Source: an uncultured Chitinophagaceae bacterium | GTDB taxonomy: Bacteria > Bacteroidota > Bacteroidia > Chitinophagales > Chitinophagaceae | DNA length: 25,339 nucleotides | NCBI GenBank assembly: GCA_937900675.1 | Contig: CALCEA010000140.1 | Location: 1-25,339, forward strand | Reading direction: 5' to 3' | In this document: in pieces, positions 5,561 through 15,142 of the stretch | Position numbering within the stretch: the first letter of the stretch is position 1 | Layout: every line of letters starts with the position of its first letter | The notes under the pieces: model-generated | Told to the model about the DNA's origin: nothing | Database searches by the model: none | The model's input: the letters and a program-made list of their open reading frames with translations, nothing else | Translations under genes and position numbers: made by a program

Positions 5561-6655
5561 ATGAGCGCACAACCCGCAGTTTTAGTTTTAGCCGATGGCA
5601 ATGTTTTTCATGGACAGGCATTTGGTAAAATAGGCACCACTACTGGTGAAATCTGTTTCAATACTGGAATGACTGGTTACCAAGAAGTATTCACTGATCC
5701 AAGTTATACTGGTCAGGTGATTATCATGAACAATGTGCATATTGGCAACTACGGAGTTAAAGCGACAGATGTGGAAAGTAGTACTGTTAAAATTCATGGT
5801 TTAATAGGCAGAAACTTAGAAGAAAAATATAGTCGTGCATTAGCTGATGGAAATTTGAACGAATATTTAATTGCGAATAATATTGTTTCTATTGAAGGCT
5901 TAGATACAAGAGCATTGGTTGCTCATGTTAGACAATCTGGTGCAATGAACTGTATTATTTCTTCAGACAATTTAGATGTTGACTCTTTAAAGAAACAATT
6001 GGCTGCTGTTCCAAGTATGGATGGTTTAGAATTAGCCAGCACTGTTAGCACTAAAGAGATTTATGAATTAGGAGATACCCATTCACCCATTAAAGTTTCC
6101 GTTTTAGATTTTGGTGTAAAACATAATATTTTACAATGCTTGGTGGATAGAGGTGCGCATGTAAGAGTGCATCCTGCAAAAACAGATTTCGCTACATTAA
6201 AAGCGTTTAATCCAACAGGCTATTTTTTATCGAATGGTCCTGGTGATCCAGCTCCAATGGATTATGCTGTAAAAACGATCAAAGAAATTTTAGCAGAGAA
6301 GAAACCTTTATTTGGAATTTGTTTAGGCCATCAATTATTAGCATTAGCAAATGATATTCCTACTTTTAAAATGCATCATGGACATAGAGGTTTAAACCAT
6401 CCAGTAAAGAATGTATTAACAGGTAGATCAGAGATTACTACGCAGAACCATGGTTTCGGTGTTGATCCTGAAGCAGTCAAAAAGCACCCTAATGTAGAGA
6501 TCTCTCATGTGAATTTAAATGATGAATCCATCGAGGGTATTAAATTAAAAGATAGACCAGCATTCAGCGTGCAATATCACCCTGAATCAACTCCAGGTCC
6601 TCACGATAGCAGGTATTTATTTGATGATTTCATATCTTTAATGAAGTCAAACTAA
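5561..6655 (+). CDS. carA: Carbamoyl-phosphate synthase small (glutaminase) subunit
   Basis: A 364-residue protein. Residues 1-150 form the CarA-specific N-terminal domain (FGKIGTTTGEICFNTGMTGYQEVFTDPSY). Residues 177-360 form a class I glutamine amidotransferase domain with SNGPGDP, the nucleophile Cys254 in GICLGHQLL, and His340 and Glu342 in YHPEST, which complete the triad. It releases ammonia from glutamine and passes it to CarB for carbamoyl phosphate, feeding pyrimidine and arginine synthesis. The carB gene is not in this window. carA follows the ribosomal operon, as it often does in Bacteroidota, but has its own promoter. aroQ starts 4 nt after its stop. Confidence 0.97.
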   Translation: MSAQPAVLVLADGNVFHGQAFGKIGTTTGEICFNTGMTGYQEVFTDPSYTGQVIIMNNVHIGNYGVKATDVESSTVKIHGLIGRNLEEKYSRALADGNLNEYLIANNIVSIEGLDTRALVAHVRQSGAMNCIISSDNLDVDSLKKQLAAVPSMDGLELASTVSTKEIYELGDTHSPIKVSVLDFGVKHNILQCLVDRGAHVRVHPAKTDFATLKAFNPTGYFLSNGPGDPAPMDYAVKTIKEILAEKKPLFGICLGHQLLALANDIPTFKMHHGHRGLNHPVKNVLTGRSEITTQNHGFGVDPEAVKKHPNVEISHVNLNDESIEGIKLKDRPAFSVQYHPESTPGPHDSRYLFDDFISLMKSN

Positions 6656-6659
6656 TAGC

Positions 6660-7091
6660 ATGATTAAAATAACCATCATTAATGGGCCTAATTTAAATTT
6701 ATTAGGAAAGCGTGAACCAGGTGTTTATGGTACTGCATCATTTGATGATTGTTTAGCAGATTTAATCAAGCAGTTTCCTAATGTACATTTTACTTATTTC
6801 CAATCTAATATTGAAGGAGAGATAGTGGATGCTATTCAAAAAGCCGGATTTGATCAAGACGGAATTATTATAAATCCAGCCGCATATACACATACTTCTG
6901 TTGCTATTGGAGATGCTATTGCAGCAATACAAACTAAAGTAATTGAAGTACATATTAGTAATGTACATGCAAGAGAAGACTTTAGAAAAATATCCCATGT
7001 TTCTGCCAAAGCAGTAGGTTCAATAGTAGGCTTGGGTTTACAAGGTTACGCATTGGCTACCGAATGGTTTGTAAGCAATGCAAGTAAATAA
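6660..7091 (+). CDS. aroQ: 3-dehydroquinate dehydratase, type II
   Basis: A 143-residue protein of the small dodecameric type II class, which removes water from 3-dehydroquinate in the shikimate pathway. The opening motif INGPNLNLLGKREPGVYG carries Asn11, Arg18 and the catalytic Tyr23. INPAAYTHTSVAI supplies Asn72 and His78, and EVHISNVHAREDFR supplies the catalytic His98, Asn101 and Arg105. All expected active-site residues are present. It starts 4 nt after carA and overlaps the next gene by 14 nt, so it is in the middle of a compact operon. Confidence 0.96.
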   Translation: MIKITIINGPNLNLLGKREPGVYGTASFDDCLADLIKQFPNVHFTYFQSNIEGEIVDAIQKAGFDQDGIIINPAAYTHTSVAIGDAIAAIQTKVIEVHISNVHAREDFRKISHVSAKAVGSIVGLGLQGYALATEWFVSNASK

Positions 7092-8631
7092 TACCACATA
7101 TCAACAACGACTTTGGTGGTTGTTAGGCATTTCCATCATTGTAAAAATTATTCTCGCTAATTTATTAGAGTTAGGTAATGACGAAGTGTATTACTACACT
7201 TATGCATTACAACCCGATTGGAATCATTTTGACCATCCACCCATGGTGGGCTGGATGATTCGATTAAGCACACTCAACTTAACTTGGCTCTCTGATTTGT
7301 CTTTAAGATTGGGAAGTATTATATGTTCTTTCTTAGCAAGCATTTTAATTTTCGAAACAGGTGCTATCATTAAAAATGAAAGAGCCGGTTTTATTGCCGC
7401 ACTCTTTTATAATTTATCTATTTACACCAGTATCATTGCTGGATTATTTGTACTTCCTGATAGTCCTCAATTATTGTTTTTTACTGCAAGTATTTATTTG
7501 ATGGTGAAGTGGGTGGTGCAGCCTGGTTTATTTAAAAAAGCAGAATGGATTTTATTGGGCTTATGTATTGGGATGGCAACTTTAAGTAAAGTGCATGGTT
7601 TATTTTTATGGGCAGGTTTTGGGGCTTTTTTAATTTTTCATCAATCCAAAACTTTCAAACAACCTTTACTTTATTTAGCAGGAATGATTAGTTTACTTTG
7701 TTTAATTCCAATAGTTTACTGGAATATTCAAAATGATTTTATTACTTATACTTTTCATTCAAAAAGGGTAGCCCATACTAATATACACCTGGATACTTTT
7801 TTACAACAGGTTTTGGGAGAATTCTTGTATCAAAATCCACTTGTATATATAGCCAGTATAATTGCTTTGTTCCATATCCAACCAATTAAACAATGGGTTC
7901 GTCAAGATAAAGTGGTTGCTTTATTACTTTGGTTAAGCCTTCCATTAATATGTACTTTTTGGGCACTTTCTTTACTGAATCCAACCCTGCCACATTGGAC
8001 GGGGCCAGGATTTATAGCTTTATTTATACTAGCAGGTGTATATTGGTCTGAAAAATCCAAGCATCTAATTCCAGTGATCACCCAATGGGCTATTGGTTTA
8101 TTTGGCTTTATTGTATTTGGATTTATCATGTTGGTCTATATTTTCCCAAAACAATTAGGATCCACCCAAGAAGCAAATTTAGGAGAGTATAATCCCATCA
8201 ATGATGTAACCGGCTGGAAGACATTTAGCGACTCTTTTGAAAGCTTGGTTAGAGAAGATATACAATTAGGCAAAATGCGATTAAATGCGCCTATATTGAC
8301 CCATAAATGGTTTCCAGGAGGGCATTTATTATTTTACATAGCTACTCCTTTGAAAAAAGAGTTAATTGGGGTGGGAGATTTGGAAGATTTACACAAGTTT
8401 GCATGGCTGAACAAAACTTTGAAAGGGTTGAGCTTAGGTATGGATGCTTATTGTATTGAGCCTTCCAATTTGCCAGATAATACAGTGGCTAGATATAGTC
8501 CTTATTTTGAAAAAGTAGCATTGGCTAGTATTATTCCCATTAAAACAAGGGGACTAGAACTAAGGTATTTTAAAGTATATCGATTATTGAATTGCAAGCA
8601 AATTCCTGCTCCTGTTTTACCTGTCCATTAG
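7078..8631 (+). CDS. GT39/ArnT-like membrane glycosyltransferase
   Basis: A 517-residue polytopic membrane protein with about ten or more hydrophobic helices over residues 13-360, followed by a less hydrophobic C-terminal domain of about 150 residues. The first extracytoplasmic loop holds NDEVYYYTYALQPDW and then HFDHPPMVGW. The acidic pair Asp35-Glu36 and the HFDHPP motif are typical of the PMT/ArnT (GT39/GT83, GT-C fold) families. These enzymes transfer a sugar from a polyprenyl-phosphate donor onto a lipid, glycan or protein on the outer face of the inner membrane. The acceptor is unknown. The start at 7078 lies inside the end of aroQ, indicating translational coupling. The stop overlaps that of the convergent tamB gene by 4 bp. 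Confidence 0.85.
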   Translation: MQVNNTTYQQRLWWLLGISIIVKIILANLLELGNDEVYYYTYALQPDWNHFDHPPMVGWMIRLSTLNLTWLSDLSLRLGSIICSFLASILIFETGAIIKNERAGFIAALFYNLSIYTSIIAGLFVLPDSPQLLFFTASIYLMVKWVVQPGLFKKAEWILLGLCIGMATLSKVHGLFLWAGFGAFLIFHQSKTFKQPLLYLAGMISLLCLIPIVYWNIQNDFITYTFHSKRVAHTNIHLDTFLQQVLGEFLYQNPLVYIASIIALFHIQPIKQWVRQDKVVALLLWLSLPLICTFWALSLLNPTLPHWTGPGFIALFILAGVYWSEKSKHLIPVITQWAIGLFGFIVFGFIMLVYIFPKQLGSTQEANLGEYNPINDVTGWKTFSDSFESLVREDIQLGKMRLNAPILTHKWFPGGHLLFYIATPLKKELIGVGDLEDLHKFAWLNKTLKGLSLGMDAYCIEPSNLPDNTVARYSPYFEKVALASIIPIKTRGLELRYFKVYRLLNCKQIPAPVLPVH

Positions 8632-11600
8632 AAATTAAAGTCGTCGAAATCTTTTCTGTAAGAGATACTAATTCCCTGACGATTTCTTCTACCCATATTG
8701 GATCCGTTGATATCTAAGCTATTTCTATTAAATACAATAGCTCTTAGTTTTCTATTTCTGGTTAAAATGAATTCGATATTTAAATCAGGAAGCCATTGAA
8801 AATTACCATTCTGAATGGTGGTGGTATTTCTAATATTAAAATCTAAGTCTCCGCCAATATTCAAAATAATTTTATCATTTAAAAAGCTTCTACCTAATTT
8901 AAGGTTCACTCTTTGACGATCTATTCTGTTGGCATTTAAAGCAATACCGCCGCCTGTTGGGTCTAATAAATTACCGCTATTATATACATTAGAGCCTACA
9001 TCAAATCTTAAACTCTTGTCTCCTGTTACTTTCGTTAAAAATCCTGTGATAGATTTATTAATTTCTTTAGCTAATAACTGTGATATGGTATTGATTCCAA
9101 TAGAAGTAGCTGTATATGCATTACTTGTGTTATTATTACTAAAGCTTACTGGTGCAAATGCATTGAATACAATCAAGAAAGATACCTGTTTTAATATCTC
9201 ATTATCATCTCTCTCTAATCTGGAAATAAATTGTGAGAATTCATTATCAGAACTAATGGGGTTTCCTTGAGGGAAGGCCAAACTAAATTTAATAGAAGGG
9301 CTGGATAATTTATTTCTTAAAGCAGCAATTACAAACACATTTCCTCTATAGGTTCTAACTGCATTGCTAAAATTAGCAGAACCCACTAATTCATTTAAAC
9401 TTACTCTTTCTGCAGTATATCTTGCATCCACATGAATATCTGCATTTAAAGGATCTCCTGTCCATTCGATATAATTACCTGCTTCAGGGATTAATTCAAA
9501 TGGCTTCTTGATAAATGATTGAAAATTGAAATCATACTTACCAGATTCAATATTATACTTTCCTCTTATCGTTAAGGGTTCAATATTTCCCATTCTTAAT
9601 TTCAATCTTCCATTACCCACTGCTTTAATGACATCTCCCGTTAAATCGTCAAAGATTAAATCAATTTGTGTTTTATTGTTGGCAGTAACATCTAAGTCAA
9701 CCACTAAATTAAAACTAGGTATATCGGCGCTCTTGATGGCTGTTTTGCCATATTTCTTAAAGACGATAAATTCTGATTTGCCAGTTTCTTTACTACTGGT
9801 ATTGGGCAGATAAATATGAGAGCTATCATTTACATCTGCATTGATCACCATCTTAATATTTTCCTCAGGCCCTTTAATAGTCATGGATGCTTTTCCAACT
9901 GCCTTTCCATAGAAATAGGGGTTATCAATGGCTTCCATATTGAGTAGTTCAGTCTTTGGACTGCTCATCTCCATATCGTACACTAGGTGTTTAAATCCTT
10001 GCTCTAAAATTTTACCTTTAAATTGAATGGGTCTATTCAATCTGTCTTTTAATTGAATATTGCCAAAGTCAATTCCTTCATTATTGAATACAATTTTAGC
10101 GCTATCAATAAAGTAAGGGACTTTGGTATAGTCTACTACAAAAGATGCTTGATTTACCGTAGCTTCTCCTAATAAATAAGGATGCTCAATTCTTCCACCA
10201 AAATGGATTTGACCACTGGCTCTTCCTTTAAGTTGTTTTAATACACCGCCAATGAATTGTTCAACCAATCCAAAGTTAGAATGATTTAGATATAAAGTAG
10301 CGTCTAATGGATTCAAAGAGTCTTTGATATTATATGTTCCTTTAGCGCTTAAATTATATTCTAGATTTGGTGCAGACAATTCAAAAGGAACGATGCCGGT
10401 TTCTTTAGCAAAACCAATATTGGCTTTGGTGAAGCCAATTAATTCGCTGTTAAAACTAAATTGATCAATATTTAATTGAGAACCTAATTGAAAATTATCA
10501 TACACATTATTTAATTGAACAGAACCATTGGTCAAGCCTTCTAAGCTAGGGTAGCTAAAGAATACCTTGGTCAAATCACCCAATATAAGATTCTTAATAA
10601 TTAATAGTAAACTATTGTTGTTCGTTCCTCTACTTACTGCAATTTCTTGTAGCCCCTGAGTTAATTTAAAATTCTTAGCGAAAGTATTATTCTTTCGAAT
10701 ACTTAATTGTCCGCCATTCTCAATTGTCCATTTCTTTTGATTCAGCACAAAATAAGAAGGAGCCCATTGAATGCGTAATCCGTCTGAGTAGGTATTGATG
10801 GTGCCATTTAAATGAATTAATTCTAGAGCAGATTTGCTGGATGCATCTATTGCTACTTTAGAAACATCATTACTAGTGGATATTTTGATATTTGGTTGAA
10901 CTAAACTAAAACTATCTGTTAAGTTAGCACTGCTTGCATTGAATTGAACAAAGAGTGAATCTTTTGTTCCTCTTGCATCAATAAAACCTTTTCTAATGTT
11001 GTACTCTTTCCATTGAGCATAGGGGATAGTTCCCTTAGCAACTATTGATTTATTTAGGGTATTTAAAGAGCCATTGATTTGAACATTATTGAATCCAGAA
11101 AAGTCAGGATTGAATATTCTTATATAAGGTTCAAAATAATTGGTTTTAATACTAATGTCAAATTGTTGATTGGTAGGGGTGTTTTTAGGAGCTGGGATAT
11201 AAGTTGGTAAATAACTTCTTATAAAATATTGAATACTTGCTGGCAAGTGAACAATATCAAATTTACCCTGAATGCTAGCTTGAACATCATCGCTGGCAAT
11301 ACGAATAATTTTATTCCCTTTGTCAATATTGGAGCTTAGGGTTAAAGAATCAAAATTAATAGTGGATACCTTGCTTTTTAATTGTCCATTATACAATTTA
11401 GCTGCGCCGGCAAAATTATCAATATTGTTTCCTCTAAAGTTTACATCTATCACCCCGGTTAATTGTATGGGGTTATTTGTGAAGTTCAATTCTTTAAAAT
11501 TGGCATTGATTAAATCACCTACAGCGTTATAGCTAGGCAATTCGTTTTTGAAATCAATTTGAACATTGCTGAATAGATTGATATTGGGGTCTTTAATTTT

Positions 11601-13310
11601 AAATATGCCATCGAATGCTTTTTTCTGTAATACACCATTGGTATTGATATGGGTGTATATATATTTTTTGAACTCCAATGAATCAATCGCTCCTTCAATA
11701 TTTGTTTTTACTTTTTCTAATGAAAAAGAGCTACCTGCAATTTTTCCATTAAAGTTGATCCATCCAAGTTCTTGAATATCTAATAGCTTTCCAATATTAA
11801 AGTGGGAGGTGGTTAGTTTTCCTTCATAAATCGGTTCTGCATTTAAAGGGAATTGAATTCTTATAGCAGTGTTGGCCTTTCCCAAGGCAGATTGAATATT
11901 AGCATCCGCGACAAAGTCGTATAAGGTTCCATTGAACTTACCTTGAAATAATAAATTCCCTAATTGGTTTACTTGTAAATCTTTAATTAGACTTAAGCTA
12001 GGTATCCATTGTAATAAGTCTTGGTAATTGGTTTTTGCAAAAACCTCATTAAAATTAATCAATGTATTACGCATTTCAGGAATGCCCTTCATGCTAAAAT
12101 TGCCTTTTACAAATGAGTTATTGTATTGTGCAGATAAACCTTCTGTTTTAAAATCAGCTACAGTTCCATTAAATTTAAAACTGGCATTCACTTTTTGGTG
12201 TATGCTATTTAATTCAGGTGCGAAGAAAGCTATATCATCAGTTGCCACTTGTGCATTGATTAAATGAGCTTTCATGGTCACTTTATGAATGTAGTCGTTA
12301 AAGTCTTCTACTAAGTCTTTGTATTCCATAGCATAGTAGGGGCCTAGAATACTTTTATTGGTTTTAATGTACAATTTATTTAACTCCATAATTTGTGGAG
12401 TCATTCTAAACTGTGTTTTTAATTGTTGAATATGTAAGCCAGATCTTTCTTTGGTACTTAGTTGAACTTTTGCCTTGATTGTATCTTTTATAAAACTTGC
12501 GTTTTCTATTTGTGCGTTTAGTTCGTTCAATCTAATATGAAATCCATCAAAATGCTTGGTTGGTTTTGCAAAATCATTTTCAATCCAAAGTTTACCTTGG
12601 GAAATTTTAATTTGATTCGCAAGAATGGTAGTATTGGCATTGCCAAAATACAATTCGCCAATAGGATTAATTGTTTTTTTAGATATAGGGGCAGTTTTGC
12701 GAATTCCTTTTTTATTTTGAATGGTATAAAAAGGTTTATTTGCAACCAGTTGATCAATTTGAATTAGACTATCATTAAAATGATTAAAATTGGCAATAAT
12801 ATTAGCAGATTTTAAGTGCATGCTTTGGCCAACCCATTCATCATCTTGCAAGAAATCCAATTGTGCAATTTCTATCTTCTTTAAATCGTAGGAACTATTT
12901 TTTTTCTGAGAACCCTTGTTTAAATAATCCAATAAGAACTGGTAATTCCATTGTGGGCTTGTACGATGCAGATAAACCTTGGTTCCTTCCAAGCCAATAT
13001 ATTTAATGATAGGTTGACTTGTTGAAAAAAAGATATCTGAAATTCTTAGCTTAAGGGTATGGGTATAAACTAGGGTGTCTTTCTGTTGGTCTCTAATTAG
13101 AATTTCATGAAGGTCAATGCTATTGAATAATGTAAAACCAACTTTGCCCACTTTTACTTCAGTACCCAAAGAGGAGGCTAGGGATTGGGTTGCTTTTTGA
13201 ACTAATTTATTTTGTACCCAGGGTATTTGTATAAACAGATACAAAAGCAGTATTAAGCCTACTATAGAAGCTAGAAAAATTCTAATAAATCGAAGCTTAT
13301 TGGGGTGCAA
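8628..13310 (-). CDS. tamB: TamB-type translocation/assembly protein (AsmA-like superfamily)
   Basis: A 1560-residue protein with an N-terminal membrane anchor (about residues 8-28), then more than 1000 residues of repetitive beta-rich sequence. The conserved C-terminal TamB (DUF490) domain covers about 1100-1560, including the block with FVIAALRNKLSSPSIKFSLAFP and SQFISRLERDDNEI. TamB spans the periplasm as a beta-groove and is implicated in outer-membrane protein assembly and lipid transport. The only plausible start is TTG at 13310 (or ATT at 13313), since no ATG or GTG lies between it and the ggt stop. That stop, TAG at 13343-13341, is in the same frame, leaving ten sense codons between. 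ggt and tamB are therefore probably one transcript. The gene ends by overlapping the convergent glycosyltransferase stop. Confidence 0.9.
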   Translation of the reverse strand: MHPNKLRFIRIFLASIVGLILLLYLFIQIPWVQNKLVQKATQSLASSLGTEVKVGKVGFTLFNSIDLHEILIRDQQKDTLVYTHTLKLRISDIFFSTSQPIIKYIGLEGTKVYLHRTSPQWNYQFLLDYLNKGSQKKNSSYDLKKIEIAQLDFLQDDEWVGQSMHLKSANIIANFNHFNDSLIQIDQLVANKPFYTIQNKKGIRKTAPISKKTINPIGELYFGNANTTILANQIKISQGKLWIENDFAKPTKHFDGFHIRLNELNAQIENASFIKDTIKAKVQLSTKERSGLHIQQLKTQFRMTPQIMELNKLYIKTNKSILGPYYAMEYKDLVEDFNDYIHKVTMKAHLINAQVATDDIAFFAPELNSIHQKVNASFKFNGTVADFKTEGLSAQYNNSFVKGNFSMKGIPEMRNTLINFNEVFAKTNYQDLLQWIPSLSLIKDLQVNQLGNLLFQGKFNGTLYDFVADANIQSALGKANTAIRIQFPLNAEPIYEGKLTTSHFNIGKLLDIQELGWINFNGKIAGSSFSLEKVKTNIEGAIDSLEFKKYIYTHINTNGVLQKKAFDGIFKIKDPNINLFSNVQIDFKNELPSYNAVGDLINANFKELNFTNNPIQLTGVIDVNFRGNNIDNFAGAAKLYNGQLKSKVSTINFDSLTLSSNIDKGNKIIRIASDDVQASIQGKFDIVHLPASIQYFIRSYLPTYIPAPKNTPTNQQFDISIKTNYFEPYIRIFNPDFSGFNNVQINGSLNTLNKSIVAKGTIPYAQWKEYNIRKGFIDARGTKDSLFVQFNASSANLTDSFSLVQPNIKISTSNDVSKVAIDASSKSALELIHLNGTINTYSDGLRIQWAPSYFVLNQKKWTIENGGQLSIRKNNTFAKNFKLTQGLQEIAVSRGTNNNSLLLIIKNLILGDLTKVFFSYPSLEGLTNGSVQLNNVYDNFQLGSQLNIDQFSFNSELIGFTKANIGFAKETGIVPFELSAPNLEYNLSAKGTYNIKDSLNPLDATLYLNHSNFGLVEQFIGGVLKQLKGRASGQIHFGGRIEHPYLLGEATVNQASFVVDYTKVPYFIDSAKIVFNNEGIDFGNIQLKDRLNRPIQFKGKILEQGFKHLVYDMEMSSPKTELLNMEAIDNPYFYGKAVGKASMTIKGPEENIKMVINADVNDSSHIYLPNTSSKETGKSEFIVFKKYGKTAIKSADIPSFNLVVDLDVTANNKTQIDLIFDDLTGDVIKAVGNGRLKLRMGNIEPLTIRGKYNIESGKYDFNFQSFIKKPFELIPEAGNYIEWTGDPLNADIHVDARYTAERVSLNELVGSANFSNAVRTYRGNVFVIAALRNKLSSPSIKFSLAFPQGNPISSDNEFSQFISRLERDDNEILKQVSFLIVFNAFAPVSFSNNNTSNAYTATSIGINTISQLLAKEINKSITGFLTKVTGDKSLRFDVGSNVYNSGNLLDPTGGGIALNANRIDRQRVNLKLGRSFLNDKIILNIGGDLDFNIRNTTTIQNGNFQWLPDLNIEFILTRNRKLRAIVFNRNSLDINGSNMGRRNRQGISISYRKDFDDFNF

Positions 13311-13340
13311 AATCTGTTTTTGTAAAAGTACAAAAAAACA

Positions 13341-15065
13341 CTAGAACCCAGCTACACTGTCATCGCCTCTTTTATCCCCAGCTGCTTGTCTTTTACCGTT
13401 TTGTAAAATAACCACTCCGTCCATTCTTCCAAAATAACCTCTTTTAGCAGTGGTATATCCCATGGCTTTCAAAGCCTCGATAGTTGCTTCTGGAAAATCT
13501 ACTTCAAATGCAACATTATCTGGCATCCATTGGTGATGAAATCTAGGAGCATCAATTGCCGCTTTCAAACTCATTTTATGATCTATCATATTTACCAATC
13601 CTTCATACACCTGATTTGGAATGGTAGTACCACCTGGAGTACCAATGCTTAAATAAGGTTGATTATTGATGGTAACTAGGGTAGGAGTCATAGAACTTAA
13701 CATTCTTTTCCCTGGTTGAATAGAATTAGCTTCTCCACCAATCGCACCATACATATTTGGAACACCTGGCTTGATACTAAAATCATCCATTTCGTTATTC
13801 AATAAAAATCCAGCACCTGCAACAATGGTTTTGTTGCCATAAGTGTCGTTTAAGGTAGTAGTAATGGCAACCATATTGCCTTTTGCATCTATCACACTAA
13901 AATGAGTCGTTTGCTCGCTCTCGTATGCTTTACCGGCTTGAATGTTTTTACTTTGTCCAGCAACACCCACTTGGTAATCTTTCATTCTTTGTTGTGCATA
14001 TTCATTACTAATTAAAGTTTTAGTAGGCACTTTATAAAAATCTGGATCACCCATATGTTCTGCTCTATCTGCATAAGCTCTTCTTTGAGCCTCCGCCATT
14101 AAGCTTACGGCAGCTGGGCTGTTAGCGCCCATTTTTTGTACATCATAAGGTTGTATCATTTGCATCATTTGTGCAATCAAAATACCTCCACTACTTGGTG
14201 GAGAGAAACTGATGATATGATGTCCTCTATAGTCAAATTCTAATGGGGTTCTATATTTTGCACGATAGTTCTTTAAATCTTCATGGCTAATAATACCTTT
14301 GCTAAAAGCCATTTCTTTAACAATCAAATCTGCGGTTTTCCCTTCGTAAAATCCAGCTAATCCTTTTTTCTGAATGCGTTTTAAAGTATTCGCTAAATCT
14401 GTTTGAATCAATGTGTCTCCAGCTTTCCATTGTTCTTTTTGAGTGAAAGCACTTGGGGCTGAACTATTTTTTAAGAATTGAGCTCTTGTAGCATTTAATC
14501 CTCTTGCTTCTTTCTCCGTTAATACATAACCATATGCTGCTAGATCAATTGCAGGTTGAATCAATTTTGACATAGGCATTGTAGCATATTGATGAATTTC
14601 AAACATGCCTGCCACTGAACCTGGAATACCACTAGCAGATGCTCCATCTCTTGAAAGGGTATTAGAAGGGTTGCCTTTTTCATCTAAATACATATCTCTA
14701 TGACCCTTGCTTGGGGCAGCTTCTCTAAAATCTACACCAATCAATTGGCCATCTGTATTTCTAGACAACATAAAGCCTCCACCACCAATATTTCCTGCTC
14801 CAGGATGCACCACTGCTAAACTAAACTGCATGGCAATTGCCGCATCATAAGCATTTCCTCCATCTTGCATAATGGCAGCTCCTACCATACTAGCTAATGG
14901 GTGGGCACTGGTTGCAGCTGCATGCTCAAATTCTGCTTCTTTAACTAATTGGTAATTATAAGGGTTAATATGAGGATGCTTCTTTAGGAATTTTTGGGCA
15001 TGACTACTAGTAATATTTGCGATAAAAAAACATACTAATAAAATGGGGGTAAAGGTCTTGTTCAT
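13341..15065 (-). CDS. ggt: Gamma-glutamyltransferase, exported
   Basis: A 574-residue Ntn-hydrolase precursor with a signal peptide (about residues 1-23, ending SSHAQ). The large-subunit part has GGGGFML near 95 and DFREAAP around Arg114, the gamma-glutamyl carboxylate-binding Arg. Autoprocessing should occur before Thr386 in the sequence SEQ-TTHFSVID, which aligns with the nucleophile Thr391 of E. coli GGT. Downstream, ITTTLNDTYG, MLSSMTPTLV and GTPGGTTIP complete the active site. The enzyme hydrolyses or transfers gamma-glutamyl groups of glutathione and related peptides in the periplasm. It is divergent from the M14 peptidase (77-nt spacer) and directly upstream of tamB. Length is normal. 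Confidence 0.96.
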   Translation of the reverse strand: MNKTFTPILLVCFFIANITSSHAQKFLKKHPHINPYNYQLVKEAEFEHAAATSAHPLASMVGAAIMQDGGNAYDAAIAMQFSLAVVHPGAGNIGGGGFMLSRNTDGQLIGVDFREAAPSKGHRDMYLDEKGNPSNTLSRDGASASGIPGSVAGMFEIHQYATMPMSKLIQPAIDLAAYGYVLTEKEARGLNATRAQFLKNSSAPSAFTQKEQWKAGDTLIQTDLANTLKRIQKKGLAGFYEGKTADLIVKEMAFSKGIISHEDLKNYRAKYRTPLEFDYRGHHIISFSPPSSGGILIAQMMQMIQPYDVQKMGANSPAAVSLMAEAQRRAYADRAEHMGDPDFYKVPTKTLISNEYAQQRMKDYQVGVAGQSKNIQAGKAYESEQTTHFSVIDAKGNMVAITTTLNDTYGNKTIVAGAGFLLNNEMDDFSIKPGVPNMYGAIGGEANSIQPGKRMLSSMTPTLVTINNQPYLSIGTPGGTTIPNQVYEGLVNMIDHKMSLKAAIDAPRFHHQWMPDNVAFEVDFPEATIEALKAMGYTTAKRGYFGRMDGVVILQNGKRQAAGDKRGDDSVAGF

Positions 15066-15142
15066 AATAGCAATTTGAACCGTTAAATTACTTAATTTTA
15101 AGCTTATTCTAGCGATATTTTTTTAATAAAATCAAACATTAT

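Noticed and set aside
8929..9270. 113-codon open frame on the plus strand within tamB
   Set aside because: It lies opposite the conserved TamB C-terminal domain and has no recognisable features. Several similar shadow frames occur across this long gene.
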